Assembly (NCBI RefSeq): GCF_024125425.1 | Contig: NZ_JAMXWN010000010.1 | Coordinates: 62,001 to 126,000, forward strand | From: Sporolactobacillus kofuensis | GTDB lineage: Bacteria; Bacillota; Bacilli; Bacillales; Sporolactobacillaceae | Direction of reading: 5' to 3' | Length of the DNA stretch: 64,000 bases | Shown: positions 54,046-62,840 of the stretch, one piece after another | Layout of the letters: each line of letters opens with the position of its first letter | Numbering within the stretch: the first letter of the stretch is position 1 | Notes under the pieces: model-generated | The model's input: only the letters and a program-made list of their open reading frames with translations | Databases searched by the model: none | Told to the model about the DNA's origin: nothing | Made by a program: the position numbers and the translations under genes

Positions 54046-54720
54046 TTATTTCTTCTCAAAAGTTTCGACAGTACCGTTTGGGGCACCGACAAGTACCTTT
54101 TCCGTCATGCCAAGGAAAAGTCCATGTTCTACGACACCGGTTAAGTGATCAAGCTCATTGGCAAGTGCCTCAGGGTCGCTAATGGTTTGTAAATGCAGAT
54201 CGAGAATGTAGTGATGTGCATCTGTAACATAAGGGCGTTCATCTGCAGTAAGACGCAATTTTGGATTGTAGCCTTTATTGACGAGAAATGATTCGACATG
54301 TTTCCAGCCAAAAGGAACAACTTCAACAGGGAGAGGAAAGCGTCCTAACTGTTCGACTTTTTTGCGTTCATCGACAATCCATATTCTTTTTTTTGAGGAC
54401 TTGGCAACCAGTTTCTCAAAAAGGAGGGCACCACCGCCTCCTTTAATACCGTTAAGTTGCGGATCGAATTCGTCCGCACCGTCGATGGTGACGTCAATGG
54501 TGGAGACCTCATTCAATGTACGCATGGGAATTTTCCACTTCTTTGCAAGGTCGATGGTTTGTTGTGATGTTGCCACACCAGTAATCGTGAAGCCTGCAGC
54601 AACTTTTTCAGCGAGTGCTTCAAGAAAGAAATATACGGTTGAACCGGTACCAAGACCAATGGTCATGCCCTCGCGGATTTCATCAAGTGCTTTGATTCCT
54701 GCTGCTTTTTTTCCATTCAT
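54046..54720 (-). CDS. rpiA: Ribose-5-phosphate isomerase A
   Basis: This 224-residue enzyme interconverts ribose 5-phosphate and ribulose 5-phosphate. Motifs are GLGTGSTVYFFLEAL near residue 22, TIDGADEFDPQLNGIKGGGG near residue 78 with catalytic Asp residues, and the Lys-Glu pair in GALLFEKLVA near residue 97. GAGGGATATCT precedes the ATG. It is a single gene with a 21-nt motif upstream that recurs at 6102. Confidence 0.95.
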   Translation of the reverse strand: MNGKKAAGIKALDEIREGMTIGLGTGSTVYFFLEALAEKVAAGFTITGVATSQQTIDLAKKWKIPMRTLNEVSTIDVTIDGADEFDPQLNGIKGGGGALLFEKLVAKSSKKRIWIVDERKKVEQLGRFPLPVEVVPFGWKHVESFLVNKGYNPKLRLTADERPYVTDAHHYILDLHLQTISDPEALANELDHLTGVVEHGLFLGMTEKVLVGAPNGTVETFEKK

Positions 54721-54879
54721 AGATATCCCTCGATTTTTGATTCGTTTCGCATAACGCCAAAAGGTAGTGTTAACGCTCTCATCTCATTATAACGAAAGTC
54801 AGGGAGGGATCCAATGTCCTTTATCTTATAAGTAATTTCTTCCGACTTTGGGTAAAAACTGTTTAATCCTTATTATGGA

Positions 54880-55644
54880 TCAATCGCGCTTCGATTGCTC
54901 GCTTAGCTCATTGTGTAAAAAGTTTGCCCGTAGGTCGAGCGCGACTTCCGGGTAATCGGTAATGATCGCATCAAGCCCCATTTCGAATGAGAGTTGCATC
55001 AGCTTTGGTTTATTCACTGTCCATGCACGGACCTTGATCCCATGTTGCTGAAGTTGATGTGCTGTTTCTGAAAGGGCAGACGGCTGCCACAAATGTTGAG
55101 CAGTGGCACCGACCTGTTGTGTATAACGCCAAGGATCGGCAAGGCGTTCCCAAAGTAGGAGGGCAAGTTCTGCATTGGGATCAATTTTTTTCATCCGAAT
55201 CAGCGATTCATGATTGAATGAGGAGTAGACTACAGGCAGATCAGCACGATATTGGCGAACGAATTGTGCTACTTTCAGTTCGATTCCAGGATAGACATTT
55301 CGATCGGTTTTAAATTCGATATTAAGGATACCACTGAAATCAGATAATAACTCAAGAACCTGAACAAGCGTTGGGATGCGCTCGCCTTTATATTTTGGTG
55401 AGAACCAGGAACCTGCATCAAATTGTTTGAGTTCCGCTAATGAATAGTTTTTTATTTGTCCTTTTCCGTTGGTGGTTCGATCGATTTTTTCATCGTGCAT
55501 GACGACCACTTGTTTATCTTTAGTTAAGTGGACATCGAGTTCAATCCCATCACTTCCGACACGCATCGCTTCTTCAAATGCCGCAAGCGTGTTTTCAGGA
55601 CGGTTGGATTTGCTGCCTCTATGGGCAAAAACCGCAGTGTGCAT
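54880..55644 (-). CDS. Glycerophosphodiester phosphodiesterase
   Basis: This 254-residue GDPD TIM-barrel enzyme hydrolyses glycerophosphodiesters to glycerol 3-phosphate and an alcohol. FAHRGSKSNRPENTLAAFEE contains the catalytic His and Arg, GIELDVHLTKDKQVVVMHDE the metal-binding Glu, Asp and second His. No signal peptide is seen, so it is the cytoplasmic UgpQ/YhdW type rather than secreted GlpQ. GGGAGG precedes the start. Single gene. Confidence 0.93.
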   Translation of the reverse strand: MHTAVFAHRGSKSNRPENTLAAFEEAMRVGSDGIELDVHLTKDKQVVVMHDEKIDRTTNGKGQIKNYSLAELKQFDAGSWFSPKYKGERIPTLVQVLELLSDFSGILNIEFKTDRNVYPGIELKVAQFVRQYRADLPVVYSSFNHESLIRMKKIDPNAELALLLWERLADPWRYTQQVGATAQHLWQPSALSETAHQLQQHGIKVRAWTVNKPKLMQLSFEMGLDAIITDYPEVALDLRANFLHNELSEQSKRD

Positions 55645-56001
55645 TTTAAACCTCCCGCAACCATTACCCTTGTAATGGATTTTCTTATTTATATCCTATC
55701 GAAACGAGAAATCGGAACCTGTCTGTTCATGATTGGTTATCGCGTAATCTGTTGTTGTATTTAAAATCAATCAAGCAACATCTTATGGTTTCCATTATAT
55801 GCAATACTAATGGTATTAGGCGGGAGTTCCTGAACTCGAAATATCTACCTGTTTTTGTATACTAAAGATCTTCTTAATACCCATTAATTGTGCTAAACTA
55901 GATTTCTTCTGATTGGTTGAATAAGGCATTTAAACGGAGACAGTTATGCATTTTTAAGTTTTGTGAATGGTGAACGAGTGAACTTCGAGAGGGAGAAAAG
56001 T
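55645..56001. other. Intergenic region without visible features
   Basis: About 355 nt lie between the divergent phosphodiesterase and the DMT permease genes. It is AT-rich and must hold both promoters. I see no gene, hairpin or repeat that I can support. Confidence 0.4.
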
Positions 56002-56937
56002 ATGACCGTGCAAATACATCATCTTGTTCAAACGCGCTCCTGGAAGCGAGCGTTCGGTATCGGATTGGTACTTAGCGGGGCAACACTATGGGGCATTTCA
56101 GGGAATGTCGCCCAATATCTCTTTGAAAGTGAACAAATAAATGCAGGATGGCTGACATCGGTACGAATGATCACAGCAGGGTTATTGCTCCTTGTTTTTA
56201 CTTTACTCAGTAAAGACAGGCAATTGACTTGGATGATTTGGATGCAAAAAAGGACTGCATCTGCATTGCTAATCTTTGGTGTTTTCGGCATGATTGGCGC
56301 ACAATATACATATTTTGAGGCAGTGGCAGCGGGAAATGCCGCAACAGCCACTTTACTGCAGTATCTCAGTCCCGTACTGATCATGATCTACCTGGTCATT
56401 CGGCGGAGAAGAAGACCAAGTGTGACTGAATTGCTTGCCGTATTCATGGCGTTACTTGGCGTTTTTCTCATTGTGACTAAAGGTCACCCTGATCAAATAT
56501 CAATTGCACCAGCAGCTGTTTTTTGGGGCTTGCTTGCTGCACTCGGCGGGGCACTTTATTCCACGCAGCCTGGAAAAATATTAAAAGAATATGGAGCGGG
56601 CGTGGTAGTGAGCTGGGGTATGCTAATTGGTGGAACAGTGATGAGCCTATTTTATTCACCATGGCATGTGGACCATTCGTTTTCGTTAAATGAAATAGTC
56701 GGGGTTTCGTTTGTTATCGTGTTTGGTACTTTGCTTGCTTTTTATTTATTTCTAGCAAGTCTTAAGTACCTAAATCCCATTGAAACCAGCCTGCTTGGCT
56801 GTGCAGAACCGCTCTCCGCAGCACTGGTGAGTGTTGTATGGATGCATGTGCCGTTTACATTGTTCGACTGGGTGGGTATGGTCTGTATCATCGGTACTGT
56901 GGTCACGCTGACCTTTGCGAAGACAGCAAAGGTGTAA
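56002..56937 (+). CDS. EamA/DMT family permease
   Basis: This 311-residue transporter has ten predicted helices made of two EamA repeats. The first begins SGATLWGISGNVAQYLF near residue 24 and the second AAVFWGLLAALGGALYSTQP near residue 172. ATG 56002 follows GAGAGGGAG. The family exports or imports small metabolites and drugs; the substrate is unknown. Single gene. Confidence 0.9.
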   Translation: MTVQIHHLVQTRSWKRAFGIGLVLSGATLWGISGNVAQYLFESEQINAGWLTSVRMITAGLLLLVFTLLSKDRQLTWMIWMQKRTASALLIFGVFGMIGAQYTYFEAVAAGNAATATLLQYLSPVLIMIYLVIRRRRRPSVTELLAVFMALLGVFLIVTKGHPDQISIAPAAVFWGLLAALGGALYSTQPGKILKEYGAGVVVSWGMLIGGTVMSLFYSPWHVDHSFSLNEIVGVSFVIVFGTLLAFYLFLASLKYLNPIETSLLGCAEPLSAALVSVVWMHVPFTLFDWVGMVCIIGTVVTLTFAKTAKV

Positions 56938-57188
56938 TACTTAGAAACGGTATGTTAGGGAATAAGAAGAAAAATGATGTCGCATGCTGATTATTGCCTG
57001 GGAAATGAAGGGGAATAACACATTTAGTAAAAAAACTGTTGCTTTTTGTTCTTGCACGATTGAACATGACGGCATACAATCAATCTGCAACAATGGAAAC
57101 AATTATAAATTCGTTACTTCGTCCTCATAGTTCAACGAGCCTTACTTGAATGAGAAACGAGTACAAGATTTATTAAGGGAGTACAAAT

Positions 57189-59021
57189 ATGTTAACAAAA
57201 ATAAAACGTTTGCTTATTGGCAAACCGTTGAAATCCAATGAATCGCATAGTCAAAAACTAAATAAGTTTAAAGCGTTGGCGGTTCTGTCATCCGATGCAT
57301 TATCTTCTGTTGCGTATGGACCGGAGCAGATTTTGATCGTATTGATGGCGGCAGGAAGCAGTGCACTTTGGTTTTCATTACCGATCTCACTGGGTGTCCT
57401 TGTTTTATTGATCGCACTTGTTTTGTCCTATAGACAAATCATTTTTGCTTATCCGCAAGGTGGCGGCGCATATATGGTCGCCAAAGAAAATTTGGGAACT
57501 AATTTTGGACTTACTGCCGGAGGCTCTTTATTAGTCGACTATATTCTAACGGTAGCCGTCAGTATTTCTGCAGGTACAGATGCAATTACCTCTGCATTTC
57601 CATCACTTCATGCACATAGCGTACTTGTGGCCGTGATTATTGTTGTTGTGATCACCATCTTGAATTTACGCGGGTTGACAGATTCAGCGACATTATTGTC
57701 CTATCCGGTTTACTTTTTCGTACTGATGATGATCATCATCATTGGCGGTGGTTTGTTTGCTGCAATGACCGGGCATGTAGCGCCGTTACACACACATGCT
57801 GCACTGGGTACGCCGGTGATGGGCGTCAGTTTATTTCTCCTGTTGCGTGCATTCTCATCAGGCTGTTCGGCCTTGACGGGTGTCGAAGCCATTTCAAATG
57901 CGATTCCAAGCTTCAAGTCACCTGCTCCAAAAAATGCGGCACGAACGCTCTTAATGATGGGTGGTATTCTGGCTGTCCTGCTTGCAGGCATTGTCTATTT
58001 GTCTTATTGGTACGGCCTACAGCCATCAAGTGATCAAACGGTGCTCTCCCAATTGGCTGGGACGTTGTTCGGTCGTAATGTACTGTACTACATCATTCAA
58101 GTATCAACAGCCTTGATTTTGATCCTGGCTGCAAATACCGGTTATTCTGCCTTTCCGCTTCTTGCGTTTAATTTGGCCAAAGACAAGTATATGCCGAGAC
58201 CATTTAAAGTTAGAGGTGATCGGCTTGGTTATTCGAATGGTATTTTGACATTGGGCGCATTATCCATTTTATTAATTATCATTTTTGAGGGGAAAACGGA
58301 GAACCTAATTCCTCTTTATGCCGTTGGTGTATTTATTCCATTCTCACTCTCACAAACCGGAATGATTGTTCACTGGATTAAAGAACGGCCAAAAGCATGG
58401 ATGGGAAAACTGGTGATTAATTTAATCGGTGCGCTGATTTGTTATATGATTCTTGCCATTTTCTTTCTTACAAAGTTTACACAAATATGGCCGGTGCTTG
58501 TGTTTGTTCCAATTGTCATTTTTATTTTCCATAAAATTCATGAGCACTACATGCATGTGGCGGAGCAGCTTCGCATTAATTTCTCCGATCCACTGCCGGT
58601 CATTCATTCATCGGATAATGTGATTGTCGTACCGATTGCCGGCATTACAAAAGTTGTGGAACAGTCGTTAACCTATGCCAAATCGTTGTCGGATAATGTC
58701 ATTGCCGTCTATGTCGGTGACAGTCCTGAATCGATTGAAAAAATGACTAATGAGTGGAATGAGTGGAACCCAGGTGTACGCTTGATTACGCTTCACTCAT
58801 TGTACCGCAGTATTGTTAGCCCATTGGATAAATTCATTAGTACGGTAAAATATAAAGCAGATAAGCGTGGTGCAACCGTTACGGTTGTGTTCCCACAGTT
58901 CTATACGAAAAAATGGTGGCAGAGTCTTTTGCATAACCAGTCCGGTGTCCTGATCAAAGCGAGTCTGATCCGGCATAGGGATGTCGTGATTGCAACTGTA
59001 CCGTATCATTTCAAAAAATAA
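57189..59021 (+). CDS. kimA: High-affinity potassium transporter KimA
   Basis: This 610-residue APC-family proton-potassium symporter closely follows B. subtilis KimA (YdaO). Shared stretches include LSSDALSSVAYGPEQILI near residue 34, IFAYPQGGGAYMVAKENLG near residue 80 and VDYILTVAVSISAGTDAITS near residue 117. The C-terminal 150 residues form the cytosolic universal-stress-like domain that binds cyclic di-AMP in this family. A GGGAG site precedes the start. In B. subtilis a ydaO riboswitch controls this gene; I could not recognise one in the 250 nt upstream here. Confidence 0.93.
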   Translation: MLTKIKRLLIGKPLKSNESHSQKLNKFKALAVLSSDALSSVAYGPEQILIVLMAAGSSALWFSLPISLGVLVLLIALVLSYRQIIFAYPQGGGAYMVAKENLGTNFGLTAGGSLLVDYILTVAVSISAGTDAITSAFPSLHAHSVLVAVIIVVVITILNLRGLTDSATLLSYPVYFFVLMMIIIIGGGLFAAMTGHVAPLHTHAALGTPVMGVSLFLLLRAFSSGCSALTGVEAISNAIPSFKSPAPKNAARTLLMMGGILAVLLAGIVYLSYWYGLQPSSDQTVLSQLAGTLFGRNVLYYIIQVSTALILILAANTGYSAFPLLAFNLAKDKYMPRPFKVRGDRLGYSNGILTLGALSILLIIIFEGKTENLIPLYAVGVFIPFSLSQTGMIVHWIKERPKAWMGKLVINLIGALICYMILAIFFLTKFTQIWPVLVFVPIVIFIFHKIHEHYMHVAEQLRINFSDPLPVIHSSDNVIVVPIAGITKVVEQSLTYAKSLSDNVIAVYVGDSPESIEKMTNEWNEWNPGVRLITLHSLYRSIVSPLDKFISTVKYKADKRGATVTVVFPQFYTKKWWQSLLHNQSGVLIKASLIRHRDVVIATVPYHFKK

Positions 59022-59030
59022 TTGCAAGAA

Positions 59031-59062
59031 ACCGACGCGAGAAACGCGCCGGTTTTTTTTTT
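59031..59062 (+). terminator. Terminator of kimA
   Basis: The hairpin ACCGACGCG / CGCGCCGGT with one mismatch or bulge is followed by ten T residues. Confidence 0.9.
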
Positions 59063-59152
59063 GCAGAACGGTTTCAGAAAATAAAAAATGTCTGCAGGCT
59101 GAACGGTCGAATTTTAAACAACTGAATTCCATTTTTGTCACACACATGTTCC

Positions 59153-59195
59153 TTAAGAGAATTTTAAGAATCTCTCGATAAACTGATCCTATAAA
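59153..59195 (+). promoter_or_regulatory. Promoter with TTAAGA direct repeats for the ABC/two-component operon
   Basis: TTAAGA occurs at 59153-59158 and 59164-59169, 11 nt apart, the spacing typical of OmpR-family response regulator sites. TATAAA at 59190-59195 is the probable -10 element, and no good -35 is visible. The arrangement fits activation by the response regulator encoded in the same cluster. Confidence 0.6.
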
Positions 59196-59228
59196 CGTGC
59201 TTGATGAAGCAGCGGAGGGGTTAGAAAC

Positions 59229-60251
59229 ATGAAAAAAAGTTTGATTTTCATTCTTATTGCAGTAGTTGTGTTTGGAGGTGGCGGTGCGTACTGGTATTTT
59301 TCACGGGACAAGTCTTCCAACACGCGTGTCATGATTCCGACAACTACGGTTCAGAAAGGCACGATTTCAACTGATGTCAGTGGATCGGGCGCGCTGTCAC
59401 CGAAAATTGATGATGATGTGACGATTGATTCAGATGATGCAGCGAAAACGATTGACACAATCAAGGTTTCTGAAAACGATAAGGTTGAAAAAGGAGACAC
59501 GCTCCTGACCTATACAGACGGGACAACCCTTACGGCCCCTCATTCAGGCACTGTGACCAGCGTCAGTGCATACGCGGGCAATCGAGTCAATGCCGGACAA
59601 AAGGTTGCTCATATCACGAGTTACAGCGACCTTAACGCCGTACTGCAAATTGATGAGCTGGACATTCCGAAAATCAAAAAAGGACAAGCAGTTTCCGTGA
59701 CGGTTAATGCCTACCCAAATAAAACTTTTAGTGGAAAAGTTACATCAATTGCTCAAGAAGGAACGGATACGAACGGAACCTCTACATTTAATGTCACGGT
59801 ACACCTGAACAAATCCACCGGATTGAAATCAGGTATGACCGCAACAGGAAGTATTGTGCTTGAAAAAAAGACGAATGTACTCTATGTGCCTTCAGGAGCG
59901 GTTCATCAGTATGGAAATAGTTATTTCGTTTATCTGTCAAGTGGGTCAGATGGAACGGAAACTCAAGGTACCAGAGGCTTTAATAATGAGGAGACAGTCA
60001 GAGGCAAACAGCAGGGAGTAACGATCGGTATTCATAACGATAAATATATTGAGATCAAGTCCGGTCTTCAAGAAGGAGAAACCATTCAGTTAAACGCGAT
60101 TACGAAATCGTCGGGAACGAGCACGTCGTCAAACAGCCAAAATGGTTACCAAATGATGCGCTCCATGAACGGCGGTGGTTTTGGTGGCGGCGGATTTAAC
60201 GGCGGCGGTACTCGTTCAGGCGGCCAGAATGGAGGAGGCACTCGTCAATGA
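59229..60251 (+). CDS. Efflux adaptor (MacA/HlyD-like) with glycine-rich tail
   Basis: This 340-residue membrane-fusion type protein has an N-terminal membrane anchor (residues 4-22) and a biotinyl-lipoyl-like hairpin (TLTAPHSGTVTSVSAYAGN near residue 98). A beta-barrel follows (LNAVLQIDELDIPKIKKGQA near residue 136). The last 30 residues are an unusual GGGF/GGGT-rich tail. It works with the next two genes as a MacAB-like ABC system exporting peptides, antibiotics or similar. Start after GCGGAGGGG. It overlaps the ATPase gene by 4 nt. Confidence 0.9.
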   Translation: MKKSLIFILIAVVVFGGGGAYWYFSRDKSSNTRVMIPTTTVQKGTISTDVSGSGALSPKIDDDVTIDSDDAAKTIDTIKVSENDKVEKGDTLLTYTDGTTLTAPHSGTVTSVSAYAGNRVNAGQKVAHITSYSDLNAVLQIDELDIPKIKKGQAVSVTVNAYPNKTFSGKVTSIAQEGTDTNGTSTFNVTVHLNKSTGLKSGMTATGSIVLEKKTNVLYVPSGAVHQYGNSYFVYLSSGSDGTETQGTRGFNNEETVRGKQQGVTIGIHNDKYIEIKSGLQEGETIQLNAITKSSGTSTSSNSQNGYQMMRSMNGGGFGGGGFNGGGTRSGGQNGGGTRQ

Positions 60252-60934
60252 CCGAAGCCATGATCACAATGAGCAAGATTGAGAAAACATACCAGTCAGG
60301 CGATAACGTTGTTCATGCATTAAATAAAATTGATCTGACCATTGAGGCTGGTGCATTTGTTTCGATCGTCGGCCCATCCGGATCGGGAAAATCAACGTTG
60401 ATGAATATGATAGGCTGTCTTGATAAGCCGGACAGTGGTCAATATATGTTAGGTGGTAGCCATATTGACAAGCTGAAAGATCGGGAACTCGCTGAGATTC
60501 GCAATCATAAAATCGGTTTTATTTTTCAGAACTTTAATCTACTGGGAAAACTGACGGCAGCAGAAAACGTAGAACTGCCGCTGCTCTACCGAGGTGTAAA
60601 AACCAAGGAGCGGCACGCACGGGCACTTGAATGCTTAAGCATGGTCGGGCTGGCTGAACGTGCGCGCCATCAGCCAAATCAGCTTTCCGGCGGTCAGCAA
60701 CAGCGAGTGGCGATTGCACGAGCGCTTGCCGGAGAACCGCAAATTTTGCTGGCGGATGAACCGACGGGGGCTTTGGACAGCAAAACGAGCGAAGAGATCA
60801 TGAATCTGCTGATTAAATTAAATCAAAACGGGCGAACCATTATCCTGATCACACATGATCTAAATGTGGCACGCAAAGCAAAACGGACGGTAAGCATTCG
60901 TGATGGCAAACTGCAAGAAGGTGAACATATCTGA
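60248..60934 (+). CDS. MacB-like ABC transporter ATPase
   Basis: This 228-residue ATPase of the LolD/MacB/YknY group has Walker [10 protein letters not shown] near residue 40, signature [17 protein letters not shown] near residue 143 and Walker B ILLADEPTGALDS near residue 164. The ATG overlaps the stop of the adaptor gene (ATGA), and its own stop overlaps the permease start. Such ATPases power mechanotransmission-type exporters. Confidence 0.95.
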   Translation: MTEAMITMSKIEKTYQSGDNVVHALNKIDLTIEAGAFVSIVGPSGSGKSTLMNMIGCLDKPDSGQYMLGGSHIDKLKDRELAEIRNHKIGFIFQNFNLLGKLTAAENVELPLLYRGVKTKERHARALECLSMVGLAERARHQPNQLSGGQQQRVAIARALAGEPQILLADEPTGALDSKTSEEIMNLLIKLNQNGRTIILITHDLNVARKAKRTVSIRDGKLQEGEHI

Positions 60935-62097
60935 TGAATCTAGTCACATCCATAAAAATGGCAATTCGCAATATCCTAGGAAACAAGATGCGTTCCTTTC
61001 TGACGATGCTTGGCATTATCATCGGTGTCTCATCCGTTATTGCACTGCTGGCGATCGGTCAGGGATCAAGTAAGTCGGTGTCAGACAGCGTGAACAGCTT
61101 GGGAACGAACCTGATCACTGTGACTATTACAAATACGGATACACATTTTACCATGGACAATTTAAATCAAGTCAGTCAGGCTACCGGCGTCAAATCGGTA
61201 GCCCCGGTACTAAGTGGCAGAAGTACGCTGCGAAACGGTAGCACTTCATCGCAGGTCAGCGTGACGGGAACAACGTCCGGCTATCAGTCGATCCGAAATC
61301 TGACCGTCAAAGAAGGAAGATTCGTCTCCGCGCTGGATGAAAAATTTCGCCAGAAGGTTGTGGTACTTGGCAGCGATCTGGCAACGACATTATTTGAAAA
61401 TCAATCACCAATCAATAAGACTGTTCTGATTGACGGAGAACGTTATACGGTTGTCGGTGTTTTGAACAGCAAAGGCGGTTCGATGGGACAAAGCAGTGAC
61501 GATGCTGCCTTCCTTCCATTTTCCACCGCACAGCGGTTGATGAAAACGACCTATCTCACTCAATTCTACGCGCAGGCAGAAAACCAGAATTCAGTGAACT
61601 GGGCAATGGCCGGTATTTCTCGCGTCATGAGCCAAACGTACAGCGATTCTGATGATTACAGTGTGGTCAATCAACAAGATGTTATGGATGCAATGAGTTC
61701 GGTGACCGGAACAATGACGATGCTGCTTGCGGGTATCGCCGGCATTTCATTGATTGTTGGTGGCATTGGCATTATGAATATTATGCTCGTTTCCGTCACC
61801 GAACGAACACGGGAAATCGGTATCCGTAAAGCGATTGGTGCGCGGCGCCGCGACATTATGCTTCAATTTTTACTTGAGGCAGCCGTGCTCAGCATGCTCG
61901 GTGGGCTTTGCGGCGTTGGCATCGGCATTGCCGCGTCCGAATTGTATGCATCAATTGTCGGTGGAACAGTTGTGTACTCCATTTCGGTGATGGCATCGGC
62001 CTTTTTGTTCTCAGCGGTCGTGGGCATTGTGTTTGGTGTCTTTCCGGCCTATAAAGCATCAAAGCTCAACCCAATTGAAGCACTTCGTACAGAATAA
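60934..62097 (+). CDS. MacB-like ABC transporter permease
   Basis: This 387-residue permease has an N-terminal helix (FLTMLGIIIGVSSVIALLAI near residue 22), a large MacB periplasmic-core-like extracellular domain and three C-terminal FtsX-type helices. The motif SVTERTREIGIRKAIGARRRD near residue 288 is the family hallmark. Shares a base with the ATPase stop. Followed 62 nt later by the two-component genes, which probably control the exporter. Confidence 0.95.
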   Translation: MNLVTSIKMAIRNILGNKMRSFLTMLGIIIGVSSVIALLAIGQGSSKSVSDSVNSLGTNLITVTITNTDTHFTMDNLNQVSQATGVKSVAPVLSGRSTLRNGSTSSQVSVTGTTSGYQSIRNLTVKEGRFVSALDEKFRQKVVVLGSDLATTLFENQSPINKTVLIDGERYTVVGVLNSKGGSMGQSSDDAAFLPFSTAQRLMKTTYLTQFYAQAENQNSVNWAMAGISRVMSQTYSDSDDYSVVNQQDVMDAMSSVTGTMTMLLAGIAGISLIVGGIGIMNIMLVSVTERTREIGIRKAIGARRRDIMLQFLLEAAVLSMLGGLCGVGIGIAASELYASIVGGTVVYSISVMASAFLFSAVVGIVFGVFPAYKASKLNPIEALRTE

Positions 62098-62159
62098 GGT
62101 GCTTTTCATAAATCACGCGTTATGTGTACAATAGGTTTAAAATTTGAAAAGGTGAGGGG

Positions 62160-62840
62160 GTGGCTGCCCTGCGGTTGCTCGTCGTTGAAGACAACACGTA
62201 CTTGCTTCAAGAAATTGTCCGATTGTTGTCGGAGGAATATACAGTCGACTCAGCAGAGGACGGAGATGAAGCACTCTATTTAGCAGAACAAAATATTTAT
62301 GATGCGATCGTACTGGATGTCATGCTTCCAGGCATGGACGGCTTTGAAGTCACCGATCAGATTCGAAAAAAAGGCATTGCGACGCCGATCATCTTTTTGA
62401 CTGCACGTGACGCTGTTGACGACCGTGTGAAAGGACTGAATTTGGGTGGCGACGATTATATCGTAAAACCGTTCCAAAATATGGAACTCAAAGCTCGAAT
62501 TGCGGCTATTTTACGGCGCAGTTCGCCAATGGAACGTGACCACATCTTGCGTTACAAAGGCATTGAAATCGACAACAAACGAAAACAGATTAAAATAAAT
62601 GGCGAGATACTCTCATTTACGACGAAACAATATAATCTGCTTGAATATCTGATTCAAAATGAAGATCAAATTCTGACACGCGAACAGATTTTTGATCGCA
62701 TCTGGGGCTTTGACTCCGACACGACCGTTGGCATTGTTGAAGTGTATATTCACCAGTTGCGAAAAAAATTAAAGAAATACGCATATGACGAAGACATCCG
62801 GACGGTCCGGGGTATCGGTTATATGCTGACGGATAAGTGA
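62160..62840 (+). CDS. OmpR/PhoB family response regulator
   Basis: This 226-residue regulator has a receiver domain with the phosphorylated Asp53 (VLDVMLPGMDGFE), acidic pocket VVEDN near residue 8 and Lys in DDYIVKPF near residue 104. The C-terminal winged helix includes LTREQIFDRIWGFDSDTTVG near residue 171. The GTG start lies close to AAGGTGAGGG, so the exact start may be a few codons later. It is coupled to the kinase gene and probably binds the TTAAGA repeats. Confidence 0.93.
   Translation: MAALRLLVVEDNTYLLQEIVRLLSEEYTVDSAEDGDEALYLAEQNIYDAIVLDVMLPGMDGFEVTDQIRKKGIATPIIFLTARDAVDDRVKGLNLGGDDYIVKPFQNMELKARIAAILRRSSPMERDHILRYKGIEIDNKRKQIKINGEILSFTTKQYNLLEYLIQNEDQILTREQIFDRIWGFDSDTTVGIVEVYIHQLRKKLKKYAYDEDIRTVRGIGYMLTDK

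Noticed and set aside
55940-55965. Possible three-codon leader peptide (ATG CAT TTT TAA) after GGAGACAG
   Set aside because: Too short to distinguish from chance and no attenuator structure follows.
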